This document shows, piece by piece, positions 7,313 through 15,249 of a DNA stretch of 44,812 nt. The position numbers and the translations under genes were made by a program. This DNA is from JANWHV01 sp035534995. GTDB lineage: Bacteria > Chloroflexota > UBA5177 > JANWHV01. Under the pieces are notes generated by a model. That model had not been told where the DNA came from, did not search any database, and was given only the letters and a program-made list of their open reading frames with translations. The stretch covers positions 1 to 44,812 of the forward strand of contig DATLQX010000227.1 of the NCBI GenBank assembly GCA_035534995.1, in the 5' to 3' direction. Each line of letters opens with the position of its first letter. The stretch's first letter is position 1.

Positions 7313-8359
7313 TCAGGTACCTTGATCAAAGATTTTCTCCCCGAGCGAACTCCGGAGGGAGGCAGCGGACGCCAGTTCCCCCAGGCTCACCGTGGCCGCT
7401 CCTAGACGCTGGACGACCAGGCCGGCCGCCAGATTTCCCAAGATAGCGGCCTCCATGAAGGTCGCGCCTCCACCCAGGGCAAGCGTAGCCACCGCCGATA
7501 CGGTGTCACCCGCTCCCGTGGCGTCCAGAACCTCGCTCACCTGGCACGCCGGGAGTGCCTCGAAAAGACCCTCCCGGTCGAGGACAACCATGCCCAGACT
7601 GCCGCGCGTGATCAGCAATCCCGCTGAATCCATCCGATCCAGAAGCTCGCGTCCTCCCTCACGCAAGGCGGGAAGGTCCGGCAACAGCCTCCCCAGGGTG
7701 GCCTCGGCTTCCGGCTGATTAGGGGTTGCCAACGACACGCCGCGGAATCGCGAGAGATCGCCGTGCGCGTCCACGGTGGTCACCATCTCGCGCCGCCGAT
7801 GCCAGGTCAAACAACAGTCGATCAACTCAGGATCGATCACTCCATGCTCGTAATCGGAGAGGATGAGTCCGCCCGCCCGCGCGAGTAAGTGATCGGCGGC
7901 GGTGAATAACTCATGGCGCGAGGCGCCCTGGACAGGGCTGGAGTCCGCCCGGTCGATACGCACCATTTGCTGACGTACCACCTGGGCTCCGCCGCCCACC
8001 ACGCGCGTTTTGGTCGAGGTCGGGCGCCGAGAGTCCACCACCAGGCCGCCGGTATCCACTCCCAGGGCCGCCAGCGCCTCCGCTAACTCGCGCCCGGACG
8101 GATCGTCCCCAATCACCCCAACCACGCTCACCGCCGCGCCGAGCGCCCTGAGATTTACCGCGACGTTGGTCGCGCCCCCAGGCACCAATCGCCTCCCGGT
8201 GTACTCAAGCACCAACACCGGAGCCTCACGGGAGATACGGCCGGGGGTGCCGAAGATATATTCATCCGCCACCATGTCGCCCACCACCACGATATGCTGG
8301 GTGGCAAACGACTCCAGGATGGCGGCTACACGGGCGGGGTCAAGCTCGGAGTGTGTCAT
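7313..8359 (-). CDS. RfaE/HldE domain I-like PfkB sugar kinase
   Basis: A 348-residue kinase of the ribokinase/PfkB superfamily, closest by eye to the kinase domain of RfaE/HldE (D-glycero-beta-D-manno-heptose 7-phosphate kinase). Visible: VVGDMVADEYIFGTPGRIS at the N-terminus, the VPGGATNVAVNLRALG glycine motif, and the C-terminal PfkB signature DATGAGDTVSAVATLALGG with the catalytic Asp and anion hole. The cytidylyltransferase domain of bifunctional HldE is absent, so it is monofunctional. ATG at 8359 is chosen by family length; an in-frame GTG at 8368 has a slightly better Shine-Dalgarno. It follows rsmE after 118 nt with a hairpin between, so it may be a separate transcript. The sugar substrate is uncertain. 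Confidence 0.85.
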   Translation of the reverse strand: MTHSELDPARVAAILESFATQHIVVVGDMVADEYIFGTPGRISREAPVLVLEYTGRRLVPGGATNVAVNLRALGAAVSVVGVIGDDPSGRELAEALAALGVDTGGLVVDSRRPTSTKTRVVGGGAQVVRQQMVRIDRADSSPVQGASRHELFTAADHLLARAGGLILSDYEHGVIDPELIDCCLTWHRRREMVTTVDAHGDLSRFRGVSLATPNQPEAEATLGRLLPDLPALREGGRELLDRMDSAGLLITRGSLGMVVLDREGLFEALPACQVSEVLDATGAGDTVSAVATLALGGGATFMEAAILGNLAAGLVVQRLGAATVSLGELASAASLRSSLGEKIFDQGT

Positions 8360-8444
8360 CCCTGCCACTATACCCGATTCTCCAGCGTGGGGATTACCGC
8401 GCGGTGGCCCATGGAACTCGGCGGTGCGGTAGGGGCACCCACAA

Positions 8445-8465
8445 GAGGTTCCCCTAGGGAAACTC
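8445..8465 (-). terminator. hairpin downstream of rsmE
   Basis: Inverted repeat GAGGTTCCC-CTA-GGGAAACTC, a 9-bp stem with one mismatch and a 3-nt loop, 12 nt past the rsmE stop. There is no T-tract, so it may end or attenuate the heat-shock transcript rather than act as a classical terminator. Confidence 0.35.
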
Positions 8466-8477
8466 AATGCCAGTTTA

Positions 8478-9236
8478 CTAACCCAAATCCTCGCTTGCTC
8501 CCAAGGCCAGGATCGCGGCGGCCAGTCCGGCGGTTTCCGAGCGAAGTATGGCGCTGCCCAGGCTTACGGGAAGCAGACCCTGGAGTTGGGCCAGCTGTCG
8601 CTCCTGCTCGGTCAGCCCCCCTTCAGGCCCGATAAAGAGGCGAACCACCGAGATTGCCGGCGCCAGGGCCGCCCGCAACGACCGGTGTCGCTCTCGTTCG
8701 TCCAGAAGTAGGCAGAGTTCACGCGCGGGATTGCAGCTGGAGACCGCCGCCGAGAACGGCTGGACGTCCCATACATGGGGCAGGGTGGCTCGCTCGCTTT
8801 GCTCCGCCGCCTCGCGCGCTATTGCCTGATACCGTAGCGCCCGCCCTGCATAGTCCGCGCTCTGAGTGCGCTGAAAGAGAACGGGGACGAAGCCGGCGAC
8901 CCCAACCTCGGTGCCTTTCTGGAGCAGCCAGGTAAACCGATCGCCGCGGAGGGCGCTCTGATAGAGCCAGACCGAACGGCTCGGAATCGCGCGGCCTTGC
9001 CGCCGCTCCACCGGTACCGCCCAGACATCGCGGCCCGCCATGGTCAGAGTCGCCACGATCTCGTCTCCAGAACCATCACAGGCTATGATCGGATCGCCAG
9101 GTCTCAGACGGAGTACTCGACGAATCTGATGCTGCTGCTCCTCTGTGAGGGAGACGTGCTCCGCCGCTACGGCCGCCGGGGCTACAAAGAATCGGGGAGC
9201 GGCGAGGCGCGGCGCCGCGCCACCAGGGTCACCCAT
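8478..9236 (-). CDS. rsmE: 16S rRNA (uridine-1498 N3) methyltransferase RsmE
   Basis: A 252-residue SPOUT-class methyltransferase that makes m3U1498 in 16S rRNA. It has the N-terminal PUA-like part (PRFFVAPAAV, with RRVLRLRPGDPI) and the C-terminal trefoil-knot motifs LFIGPEGGLTEQE and LGSAILRSETAGLAAA that bind S-adenosylmethionine. The ATG at 9236 has GGAGG upstream; the start lies 55 nt inside prmA in another frame, so the two genes overlap more than their neighbours do. No later good start exists before the conserved PRFF. Gene order dnaJ-prmA-rsmE is common in bacteria. Confidence 0.95.
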   Translation of the reverse strand: MGDPGGAAPRLAAPRFFVAPAAVAAEHVSLTEEQQHQIRRVLRLRPGDPIIACDGSGDEIVATLTMAGRDVWAVPVERRQGRAIPSRSVWLYQSALRGDRFTWLLQKGTEVGVAGFVPVLFQRTQSADYAGRALRYQAIAREAAEQSERATLPHVWDVQPFSAAVSSCNPARELCLLLDERERHRSLRAALAPAISVVRLFIGPEGGLTEQERQLAQLQGLLPVSLGSAILRSETAGLAAAILALGASEDLG

Positions 9237-10138
9237 TCGTCCTCCGCCAACCGCTCGGTGATCGAGAAACCGACCACTGCCAGAGCCGCTTCCACCTCGG
9301 ATTCGCGCTCGCGAATGATTCCAGACGCGATCAGGGTTGCGTGCGGTCGCGCGGCTGCCGCCAAAGGGCCGGCAAGGTTGATGAGCACGTTGGCCACGAT
9401 GTTGGCCACAATCAAATCGGCGGCCGGCTGGTCGGCGGTGAGAAATACCTGATCGTGAGGCGAATCGCCCGGACGAACGCGCCGAACTTCCACGCGGTCG
9501 GAGAGGCCATTGAGCGCGGCATTCGCGGCGGTTGCTTCCACCGCTACCTCCGCGATGTCGCGAGCGAGCACGCGCGCGGCGCCCAGCCTCGCCGCGGCCA
9601 CGGCGAGAATACCGCTCCCCGTGCCCTGGTCAAGCACAATCGAGCCAGGCTCAAGCAACCGTTCCAACGCGGCCAGGCACATGCGCGTGGTTTGATGAAT
9701 CCCCGTACCAAAGGCCATTCCCGGATCGATTTCCACCACCAGCATGCCAGGATCGGGCGTCACCTGGCGCCAACTGGGCTTGATCAGCAGCCTGCCCACT
9801 CTGAGCGGGTGGTAGTGTTCCTTCCAGGCATTGGCCCAATCCTCCTCGGCCACCCCGCGCACGCGCGGGTCGCCGATCGGCGCCAGATTGAAGGCGCTCA
9901 GGTGCCAGAGCCCTTCTCGGATCCGGGTGAGACGGGCCTGACCTTCCTCGGTCTCGGGAAGATAGGTCTTGATAACGGCCGGGCGCTGGCTGTCAATGCC
10001 GAAGTGCTCACCCTCGGGATCGGTAAAGAAGGGCTGATCGATGGCCACCCCGCCCTCGCCATACTCCTCGAATAAGGCGCTGATCGCCTCCACGGCAGCC
10101 AGGTCGGCCACCACCGACACTTCGAGCCACACCATCAC
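9182..10138 (-). CDS. prmA: Ribosomal protein L11 methyltransferase PrmA
   Basis: A 318-residue Class I SAM-dependent methyltransferase that trimethylates ribosomal protein L11. The N-terminal L11-binding domain covers about 1-125; the linker has EEDWANAWKEHYHP; then PGMAFGTGIHQTTRM, the SAM-binding VLDQGTGSGILAVAAARLGA (family consensus D-x-GxGSG) and DLIVANIVANVL (the NPPY-like motif region). The ATG at 10138 overlaps the dnaJ stop as ATGA; a second ATG follows directly at 10135. Member of the heat-shock operon. Confidence 0.96.
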   Translation of the reverse strand: MMVWLEVSVVADLAAVEAISALFEEYGEGGVAIDQPFFTDPEGEHFGIDSQRPAVIKTYLPETEEGQARLTRIREGLWHLSAFNLAPIGDPRVRGVAEEDWANAWKEHYHPLRVGRLLIKPSWRQVTPDPGMLVVEIDPGMAFGTGIHQTTRMCLAALERLLEPGSIVLDQGTGSGILAVAAARLGAARVLARDIAEVAVEATAANAALNGLSDRVEVRRVRPGDSPHDQVFLTADQPAADLIVANIVANVLINLAGPLAAAARPHATLIASGIIRERESEVEAALAVVGFSITERLAEDEWVTLVARRRASPLPDSL

Positions 10139-11259
10139 CCTCTGAGACTGTCCTTCACCTTGGAGAAGAACCCTCGATCGTGATTGTCGGCCTGCTGCCG
10201 GGAGATCGAGGCCAATTCCTCGAAGAGTTCGCGTTCCCGATGCGAAAGACCGGTTGGGGTGCGGAGCACTACCGTCACATACAGGTCGCCTCGGCCCATG
10301 CTGCGGAGGCGGGGTACCCCGTGATCGCGGAGACGGAAGACTTTTCCGTGTTGGGTACCCGCCGGAATGGTCAGCTTCTCGGTGCCGTCAATAGTCGGCA
10401 CCTCTATCTGGTCACCAAGCGCCGCTTGTGGGAATCCGATCGGCAACTCAAAGTGCAGATCGGCGCCATCGCGTTTGAATTGCGGATGCGGCCGAACGGT
10501 CAGGACCACGTAGAGATTTCCCGCCACCCCGCCGCGTGGGCCCGATTCCCCTTCACCGGTAATGCGAATCTGCTGCTCGTTGTCCACTCCCGGGGGAACC
10601 TTTACCGAGATCTTCTTGACCGCGTGAACGCGGCCCTCACCCTTGCACTCCTTGCAGGGATTGGAGACGATCTTCCCTTCGCCGCGGCACTTCGCGCACT
10701 GAGTCACGTTGACAAACTGGCCGAAAAATGATTGCTGTACCTTGCGGGTCTCGCCGGTGCCGTTACAGTGCGGACATCGTTTCAGTTCGGAGTTCGGCTC
10801 AGCTCCATTGCCCGTACAGCGGGGACAGGTCTCCCAGCGGGGAATCTCCAGGTTCTTTTCCGCTCCGAACACGGCTTCCTCGAACGAGATCGTCAGATCA
10901 TACCGCAGGTCCGCGCCACGTTGCGGTCCCCGGCGTGAGCCGCCCGCCGATCCGAAGATATTGCCGAACTGCTCGAAAATGTCGGCGAACGAGCCAAAGT
11001 TTCCGAAGTTGCCAAAGTCAGCCCCGGCGCCATCCACGCCCGCGTGCCCATATTGGTCGTAGAGTTGGCGCTTTTGTGGGTCGCTCAAGACCTCATAGGC
11101 CTCGCCAATCTCCTTGAAGGCTGCCTCGGCGCCTGGCTCGCGGCTGACGTCCGGGTGATATTGACGAGCCAACTTCCGGAAGGCGCGCTTTAACGTGGCG
11201 TCGTCGGCCCCGCGCTGGATGCCGAGGACTTCATAATAGTCGCGCTTAGTCTGTGCCAA
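10135..11259 (-). CDS. dnaJ: Chaperone protein DnaJ
   Basis: Type I DnaJ, 374 residues, the co-chaperone that loads substrates on DnaK and stimulates its ATPase. Order of parts: J domain 1-70 with the HPD tripeptide (QYHPDVS); a Gly/Phe-rich linker (GADFGNFGNFGSFADIFEQF); the zinc-binding domain with four CxxCxGxG repeats (CPRCTGNG, CPHCNGTG, CAKCRGEG, CKECKGEG); and the C-terminal substrate-binding domains. The start is a TTG at 11259 behind GGGGTGA, since no ATG is available and the J domain begins at residue 6. It is separated from dnaK by 157 nt holding a strong hairpin and overlaps prmA by 4 nt. Confidence 0.97.
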   Translation of the reverse strand: MAQTKRDYYEVLGIQRGADDATLKRAFRKLARQYHPDVSREPGAEAAFKEIGEAYEVLSDPQKRQLYDQYGHAGVDGAGADFGNFGNFGSFADIFEQFGNIFGSAGGSRRGPQRGADLRYDLTISFEEAVFGAEKNLEIPRWETCPRCTGNGAEPNSELKRCPHCNGTGETRKVQQSFFGQFVNVTQCAKCRGEGKIVSNPCKECKGEGRVHAVKKISVKVPPGVDNEQQIRITGEGESGPRGGVAGNLYVVLTVRPHPQFKRDGADLHFELPIGFPQAALGDQIEVPTIDGTEKLTIPAGTQHGKVFRLRDHGVPRLRSMGRGDLYVTVVLRTPTGLSHRERELFEELASISRQQADNHDRGFFSKVKDSLRG

Positions 11260-11376
11260 CGTTCACCCCGCCCGCATTTTAGACATCCCGCCAATCCTGG
11301 CCGGCTCACCCCATAAATGGCCGGAAGCAAGGCCGGTATTCCTTCCCGGCCCTGCTCCGTACCTCACTGCCGCGGA

Positions 11377-11408
11377 GCGGTCCCCGATCGGGGACGATCG
11401 GGGACCGC
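11377..11408 (-). promoter_or_regulatory. strong hairpin between dnaK and dnaJ
   Basis: A perfect 14-bp GC-rich stem (11377-11390 with 11395-11408) around a GGGA loop, starting 9 nt past the dnaK stop. It has no following T-run. Such hairpins after dnaK can act as partial terminators or as barriers to 3' exonucleases, giving more DnaK than DnaJ; that role is inferred here. Confidence 0.6.
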
Positions 11409-11416
11409 CGCCGGCG

Positions 11417-13351
11417 CTACACTTCCTTGAACTCACCCTCGACGGTGTTCTCGTCCGCGTGGTCGGTCGTTGAGCCGGATTCACCCTCCGGAGCATGGCC
11501 GAAGTCGCCCGCGCCCGAGCCGTCGAAGCCGCCCGACTCCTGACCGCCAGTCGCCCCGTAGATGGCCTGACCGACGCCTTGCAGTGCCTTCTTCAGATTC
11601 TCCGAGGCATCCTTGATCCGGGTCACATCCTCGGTCTTCAGCGCCGCCTCCACGTCACCGATGTTCTTCTCGATGTCCGCCTTGAGCTGCTCATTGATGT
11701 GCTCTTTGTGCTCATCCATGGTCTTGCGGGCGCTATAGACCATGCTGTCGGCGGAGTTCCGGACCTCGACTTCCTCGCGGCGACGCGCGTCGTCGGCCGC
11801 GTGGGTCTCGGCGTCACGGACCATCCGCTCCACCTCTTCCTTGGCGAGGCCGCTGGAGGCGGTAATGGTGATTTTCTGCTCGCGGCCAGTGCCCTTGTCC
11901 TTGGCCGAGACATGGACCACACCATTGGCATCAATGTCGAACGCGACCTCGATCTGCGGGATTCCGCGCGGCGCCGGTGGGATCCCTTCCAGGTGGAACT
12001 TGCCCATCGTCTTGTTATATTGGGCCAGTTCGCGCTCACCCTGAAGCACATGGATTTCCACGCTCGGTTGATTATCCGAGGCGGTGGAGAAAACCTGGCT
12101 CTTGCTGGTCGGAATGGTGGTGTTCCGCTCGATCAACTTGGTGAACACGCCGCCCATGGTCTCGATCCCCAGGCTGAGCGGAGTGACGTCAAGCAGCAAC
12201 ACGTCCTTGACCTCGCCGGACAGGACGCCCGCCTGAATGGCGGCGCCGATCGCCACCACCTCGTCGGGATTCACGCCCCGGTTAGGTTCCTTGCCGAAGA
12301 GCTCTTTCACCATCGCCTGGACCGCGGGCATGCGGGTCTGGCCACCGACCAATACCACTTCGTTGATGTCCGATGCCTTGAGCCCCGCGTCCTTGAGCGC
12401 TTGCAGCACCGGTTGCTTGGAGCGCTCGATCAGATCGCCCACCAATTGTTCAAGTTTGGACCGGGTGAGCGTCATCACCAGGTGCTTGGGCCCACTGGCG
12501 TCGGCGGTCACGAACGGGAGATTGATCTCCGTGGTCATGGCGCTGCTCAGTTCGATCTTGGCTTTCTCCGCCGCTTCCTTGAGGCGCTGCAGGGCCACGC
12601 GGTCCTCGCGGACATCGATTCCCTGCTCACGACGAAACTCATCGGCGAGCCAGTTAATGATTCGTTGATCGAAGTCGTCACCGCCCAGATGGGTGTCGCC
12701 GTTGGTGCTCTTGACCTCGAACACCCCATCGCCCAGTTCGAGAATGGAAATATCGAAGGTACCGCCGCCGAGATCGTAGACGGCGATTTTCTCGTCCTTT
12801 TTCTTATCCAAACCGTACGCCAGGGCCGAGGCGGTAGGCTCGTTGATGATGCGGAGCACTTCCAGGCCGGCAATTTTGCCCGCGTCCTTGGTCGCCTCGC
12901 GCTGTGAGTTGTTAAAGTAGGCCGGCACCGTGATCACGGCCTGGGTCACTTTGCTGCCCAGATACGCCTCGGCGTCCGCCTTGAGCTTCCCGAGGATCAT
13001 GGCGCTGATCTCGGGCGCCGTATACTGCTTCCCCATCACGTCAATCGCGACATCGCCATTGGCCCGCGCCACGACCTTATAGGGCACGAGCCGCTTATCG
13101 CGATCCACGTCCGGGTCGTTGAACTTGCGGCCCATGAACCGCTTGACGCTGAAGACCGTGTTCTCCGAGTTCGTGATCGCCTGGCGTTTCGCCACCTGAC
13201 CCACCAACCGCTCGCCACCCTTGGTGAAGGCCACGACCGACGGAGTGGTTCGATTTCCCTCCGCGTTCGGGATTACAACCGGTTCACCGCCCTCCATGAC
13301 CGCCACGCAGGAATTGGTGGTGCCAAGGTCTATTCCAATTACCTTACCCAT
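11417..13351 (-). CDS. dnaK: Chaperone protein DnaK (Hsp70)
   Basis: Hsp70 chaperone, 644 residues. ATPase domain 1-385 with IGIDLGTTNSCVAVMEGG, AVITVPAYFNNSQREATKDAG, the phosphate loop VYDLGGGTFDISIL and the VVLVGGQTRMPAVQ motif; linker DVLLLDVTPLSLGIE; substrate-binding beta domain; then the helical lid, ending EGEFKEV, which resembles the EEVD-type end of bacterial Hsp70 (usually EFEEV). ATG at 13351 is 26 nt after grpE with GGGGAG upstream. The shared promoter and CIRCE are before hrcA. Confidence 0.98.
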   Translation of the reverse strand: MGKVIGIDLGTTNSCVAVMEGGEPVVIPNAEGNRTTPSVVAFTKGGERLVGQVAKRQAITNSENTVFSVKRFMGRKFNDPDVDRDKRLVPYKVVARANGDVAIDVMGKQYTAPEISAMILGKLKADAEAYLGSKVTQAVITVPAYFNNSQREATKDAGKIAGLEVLRIINEPTASALAYGLDKKKDEKIAVYDLGGGTFDISILELGDGVFEVKSTNGDTHLGGDDFDQRIINWLADEFRREQGIDVREDRVALQRLKEAAEKAKIELSSAMTTEINLPFVTADASGPKHLVMTLTRSKLEQLVGDLIERSKQPVLQALKDAGLKASDINEVVLVGGQTRMPAVQAMVKELFGKEPNRGVNPDEVVAIGAAIQAGVLSGEVKDVLLLDVTPLSLGIETMGGVFTKLIERNTTIPTSKSQVFSTASDNQPSVEIHVLQGERELAQYNKTMGKFHLEGIPPAPRGIPQIEVAFDIDANGVVHVSAKDKGTGREQKITITASSGLAKEEVERMVRDAETHAADDARRREEVEVRNSADSMVYSARKTMDEHKEHINEQLKADIEKNIGDVEAALKTEDVTRIKDASENLKKALQGVGQAIYGATGGQESGGFDGSGAGDFGHAPEGESGSTTDHADENTVEGEFKEV

Positions 13352-13377
13352 CGCTCCCCTAGTCTCCTTCTTTCGTG

Positions 13378-14058
13378 TTATTCAGTGCTCGCTACGTGTT
13401 TGGCTACTTTCACCAGGGTTGGGCGCACCACTTTGTCGTGGAGCATATAGCCGCGCCGCAATTCCGCCACTACCTCATCATCTGGGTAATCCGAGCTTTC
13501 CTCCTGGATGATCGCTTCGTGCAACATCGGGTCGAACCGAGCCCCCACCGCCTCGATCTGCCGCAGGCCCTGCTTCTCCAGCGTCCCGCGGAGTATGCGG
13601 TCCACCAACAGGAGCCCGTCGGTCCAGGGAAGTCCCTGCACGGATTCAGGCATGGTGGTTAAAGCCCGATCCAAATCGTCGAGCACCGGCAGCAACTCGG
13701 ACACGAGCAGCAAGGTCGCGAACTTGCCTTGCTGCTCGCGTTCCTGCTCATTACGGCGTTTATAATTGGCGAAATCCGCCTGGGTGCGCTGCCAGCGCAC
13801 GTTTGCCTCTTCCGCCTTTGCCTGTTCTTGCCCCACGCGCTCGCCCACTAGGCGATCCACCAGGGCTCGCTGCTCCTGACTCAGGGTAGCGGCCACGTCA
13901 TCACCTGTCGCGGCGCGGGTTCCCTCCGGCGCATGTGAGTCTCCATCGCTCTGAGAACCCCGCCGATGCCATTTACGACGCGAGTCCGCGCCCTCGCGGG
14001 TCGCGGACGTGGCCTCGGCGTCGCCCCGGTTATCTCCTGTCTCGGTGTCTTCAACCAT
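13378..14058 (-). CDS. grpE: Nucleotide exchange factor GrpE
   Basis: A 226-residue GrpE, which releases ADP from DnaK. The first 65 or so residues are a charged, low-complexity tail; a long coiled-coil helix follows (ALVDRLVGERV to FANYKRRNEQE), then the hallmark LLPVLDDLDRAL and the C-terminal beta-wing domain with GLRQIEAVGARFDPMLHEAI and GYMLHDKVVRPTLVKV. The ATG at 14058, chosen because GGGAG sits 5 nt upstream, overlaps hrcA by 8 nt; an ATG five codons earlier (14073) is less well placed. Confidence 0.97.
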   Translation of the reverse strand: MVEDTETGDNRGDAEATSATREGADSRRKWHRRGSQSDGDSHAPEGTRAATGDDVAATLSQEQRALVDRLVGERVGQEQAKAEEANVRWQRTQADFANYKRRNEQEREQQGKFATLLLVSELLPVLDDLDRALTTMPESVQGLPWTDGLLLVDRILRGTLEKQGLRQIEAVGARFDPMLHEAIIQEESSDYPDDEVVAELRRGYMLHDKVVRPTLVKVAKHVASTE

Positions 14059-15124
14059 AAAGCTCTCCCGCAAGCTCGGACAACAGCGCGGTCATATAGC
14101 GTACCACCGCCACCGCCCGGCCGTATTCCATCCGGGTTGGCCCCAGCACTCCCAGCATCCCAGTCCCACCTCCGGCGGCATCGTAGCGCGAGACGATCAC
14201 GCTGAACGGGCGCAACTCCTCGTGCTCCCCTTCGCCGCCGATGAATACTTGCACCCCGTCCCCGGCCACCACTTGGGGCAGAAGGCGGCGTAATAGGATT
14301 CCCTGCTGGAGCAGTTCCAGCATGCCTCGGATACTCTGACCGCGATCCAACCGATCCAGCCCTCGTCCAGGCACACCATAACTAAACTCAGCCTGACCCA
14401 GGATATTGGCCAGCCCGTCGTAGTAGACCATCGGCCATTGCTCTTGATTATGCTCGGCCATCAACTGGGCGGCAGCCATCGCGGACAGCCGCTCGGCCTC
14501 GTCCAGAAGCCCCATGGCTATCCCATTAATCGCCTCGGCGGTCTTCCCCTCCAACATTTTATTCAGGCGCCCAGCACAGGCGGACAATGACTCCTGCGAG
14601 GTGGGCAGGGGAAGACTCAACATATGCTGCTGCACGATGCCCCCATGCAGAACCAGCACGAGCAGGGCGACCGTATCCTGAATGGAAATCAGCTCCAGGT
14701 GCTTGACCCGCGTTTCGGCCATGCGGGGAGCCGTAATCAGCGACGCGGAGCGCGCGCTTTTAGCCAGAATGGCCGCCGAAAGCCGCAGCCATTCCGCCAG
14801 ATCTAGATGCACCTGATGGAATTGATGCGCGATCATGCGCTGCTCCTCCACCGGTACTCCGGGCTCCTCCATCAGGCCCTCAACGAAATAGCGGTAGCCG
14901 CGGTCGGTGGGTACGCGCCCACCCGAGGTATGCGGCTGCGCGAGGTAGCCCATATCCTCGAGCATCGCCAATTCATTGCGGATGGTCGCCGCGCTCACGC
15001 CGAGGCCATAGTCGTTCTCGATTTTGCCGCTGCTTACCGGCTGCGCGGTTTTCACGTATTCCTGGACCACGACCTTGAGGATTGCTCGCCGCCGTTCGGT
15101 CAGGATGCCTATTCTCTTTGTCAC
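14051..15124 (-). CDS. hrcA: Heat-inducible transcription repressor HrcA
   Basis: A 357-residue HrcA, the repressor that binds CIRCE operators and is itself kept active by GroEL in known systems. The N-terminal winged helix is clear: LTERRRAILKVVVQEYVKTAQPVSS, then VSAATIRNELAMLEDMGYL and HTSGGRVPTDRGYRYFV. The C-terminal part has the GAF-like inserted region and ends in a helix. Start GTG at 15124 behind GAGGAAGA. A CIRCE element lies 14 nt upstream and a sigma-70-like promoter beyond it, so the operon represses itself. First gene of hrcA-grpE-dnaK-dnaJ-prmA-rsmE. Confidence 0.97.
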   Translation of the reverse strand: MTKRIGILTERRRAILKVVVQEYVKTAQPVSSGKIENDYGLGVSAATIRNELAMLEDMGYLAQPHTSGGRVPTDRGYRYFVEGLMEEPGVPVEEQRMIAHQFHQVHLDLAEWLRLSAAILAKSARSASLITAPRMAETRVKHLELISIQDTVALLVLVLHGGIVQQHMLSLPLPTSQESLSACAGRLNKMLEGKTAEAINGIAMGLLDEAERLSAMAAAQLMAEHNQEQWPMVYYDGLANILGQAEFSYGVPGRGLDRLDRGQSIRGMLELLQQGILLRRLLPQVVAGDGVQVFIGGEGEHEELRPFSVIVSRYDAAGGGTGMLGVLGPTRMEYGRAVAVVRYMTALLSELAGELYG

Positions 15125-15138
15125 TCTTCCTCAAGCTC

Positions 15139-15165
15139 TTAGCAGTCTCCCATTGCGAGTGCTAA
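15139..15165 (-). promoter_or_regulatory. CIRCE operator (HrcA binding site)
   Basis: Minus-strand TTAGCACTC-N9-GACTGCTAA, the CIRCE inverted repeat with one mismatch in the distal arm (consensus GAGTGCTAA). It lies between the promoter and the hrcA start, within the expected 5' leader, so HrcA would block transcription of the whole chaperone operon. Confidence 0.93.
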
Positions 15166-15177
15166 GGACCTGAAATC

Positions 15178-15206
15178 AGGGTAGCACTTGCAATGATCAC
15201 TGTCAA
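15178..15206 (-). promoter_or_regulatory. promoter of the hrcA-dnaK heat-shock operon
   Basis: Minus strand: TTGACA (15201-15206), a 17-nt spacer, and TACCCT (15178-15183), 12 nt before the CIRCE element. The -35 is consensus and the -10 keeps the first two bases and the final T of TATAAT. It looks like a vegetative promoter regulated by repression, not a heat-shock sigma promoter. Confidence 0.72.
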
Positions 15207-15249
15207 GGAAGTTATTGGCAGCGGTACGCGAATCGCGGCGGCCGCGGCC

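Noticed and set aside
11495..12907. 470-codon plus-strand open frame opposite dnaK
   Set aside because: Shadow of DnaK; repetitive residue use typical of the complement of a GC-rich gene, no start context.
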